This document shows positions 7,245 through 7,343 of a DNA stretch of 7,343 bases, piece after piece. Made by a program: the position numbers and the translations under genes. The DNA comes from Rhodospirillales bacterium (GTDB taxonomy: Bacteria; Pseudomonadota; Alphaproteobacteria; Rhodospirillales; Defluviicoccaceae). The DNA lies in contig JAUXFS010000079.1 in the NCBI GenBank assembly GCA_030622775.1, forward strand, positions 1-7,343, written 5' to 3'. The stretch's first letter is position 1. Each line of letters starts with the position of its first letter. The notes beneath the pieces were generated by a model that was not told where the DNA came from, searched no databases, and saw only the letters and a list, made by a program, of their open reading frames with translations.

Positions 7245-7286
7245 GCAGTGTCGCCACCGGCGACCGCTTACCACCCTTCAATTTGC

Positions 7287-7313
7287 CCAGGCCTCCCAAA
7301 GCCTTGGGATTTT
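7287..7313 (+). terminator. Possible weak terminator downstream of the Nudix gene
   Basis: TCCCAA (7294-7299) and TTGGGA (7304-7309) form a 6-base stem with the 4-base loop AGCC, followed at once by TTTT (7310-7313). An overlapping alternative pairs CCCAGGC (7287-7293) with GCCTTGGG (7301-7308), with one bulged base. It lies about 45 bases after the Nudix stop. The stem is short and the T run brief, so termination would be inefficient. Confidence 0.4.
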
Positions 7314-7320
7314 GCCGAAG

Positions 7321-7341
7321 CCTGCGATGCAGCGTCGCAGG
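7321..7341. repeat. Perfect inverted repeat at the right edge
   Basis: CCTGCGA (7321-7327) and TCGCAGG (7335-7341) are exact inverted repeats around the 7-base loop TGCAGCG. They could form a 7-bp GC-rich hairpin. The left half also contains CTGC-GAT-GCAG (7322-7332), a smaller palindrome with a 3-base spacer. The window ends two bases later, so it is unclear whether a T run follows (terminator) or a gene begins (operator). Confidence 0.4.
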
Positions 7342-7343
7342 AA

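Noticed and set aside
6720..7274. Open frames on the - strand over the Nudix gene
   Set aside because: Composition typical of antisense frames, and the + strand has an intact Nudix box.
1..7343. Search by eye for CRISPR repeats, insertion-sequence ends, tRNA genes, phage or defence genes
   Set aside because: No spaced direct repeats, transposase-like protein, cloverleaf or defence domain was seen; all sizeable stretches are explained by standard chromosomal genes.

Overview
The window is high-GC DNA with dense coding on both strands. It reads as one ordinary housekeeping block from an alphaproteobacterium. The main support is the tight cluster mfd - sdhE - recG - DUF502 membrane protein, an arrangement I associate with Rhodospirillales-like and related alphaproteobacteria. 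Protein details agree: a DEEQ-type helicase motif II in Mfd, an alphaproteobacterial SdhE, and a RecG of normal length. Genus or species cannot be named from the sequence alone.

Layout. Bases 1 to about 90 encode, on the + strand, a Kelch-repeat-like scrap unrelated to the rest. It is joined at about 83-102 to the interior of mfd. From there to 2491 (- strand) runs mfd, the transcription-repair coupling factor, missing roughly its last 350 residues because of the junction. Its TTG start lies 4 bases after the stop of sdhE (2496-2762, -), a flavinylation factor for succinate dehydrogenase. A 70-base gap (2763-2832) separates sdhE from the divergent recG (2833-4920, +), the branched-DNA helicase. 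recG converges on a DUF502 inner-membrane protein (4950-5732, -), and 40 bases upstream of that on the same strand lies an alpha/beta hydrolase with the full fluoroacetate-dehalogenase residue set (5773-6645, -). A 128-base divergent gap leads to a complete Nudix hydrolase (6774-7244, +). The last 99 bases hold two small inverted repeats and no gene.

How the genes relate. Mfd and RecG are both DNA translocases that deal with stalled machinery: Mfd clears stalled RNA polymerase and recruits excision repair, while RecG remodels stalled forks and R-loops. They share one short divergent control region, with sdhE (central metabolism) riding in the mfd transcript. The hydrolase and the Nudix enzyme look like independent small-molecule clean-up enzymes.

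I found no sign of a mobile element, CRISPR array, toxin-antitoxin, phage or defence system, and no convincing new multi-gene system. The points most worth a second look are the chimeric left end, the altered RGxxE motif of SdhE, the TTG-started mfd overlapping a 10-base palindrome, and the dehalogenase-like hydrolase.
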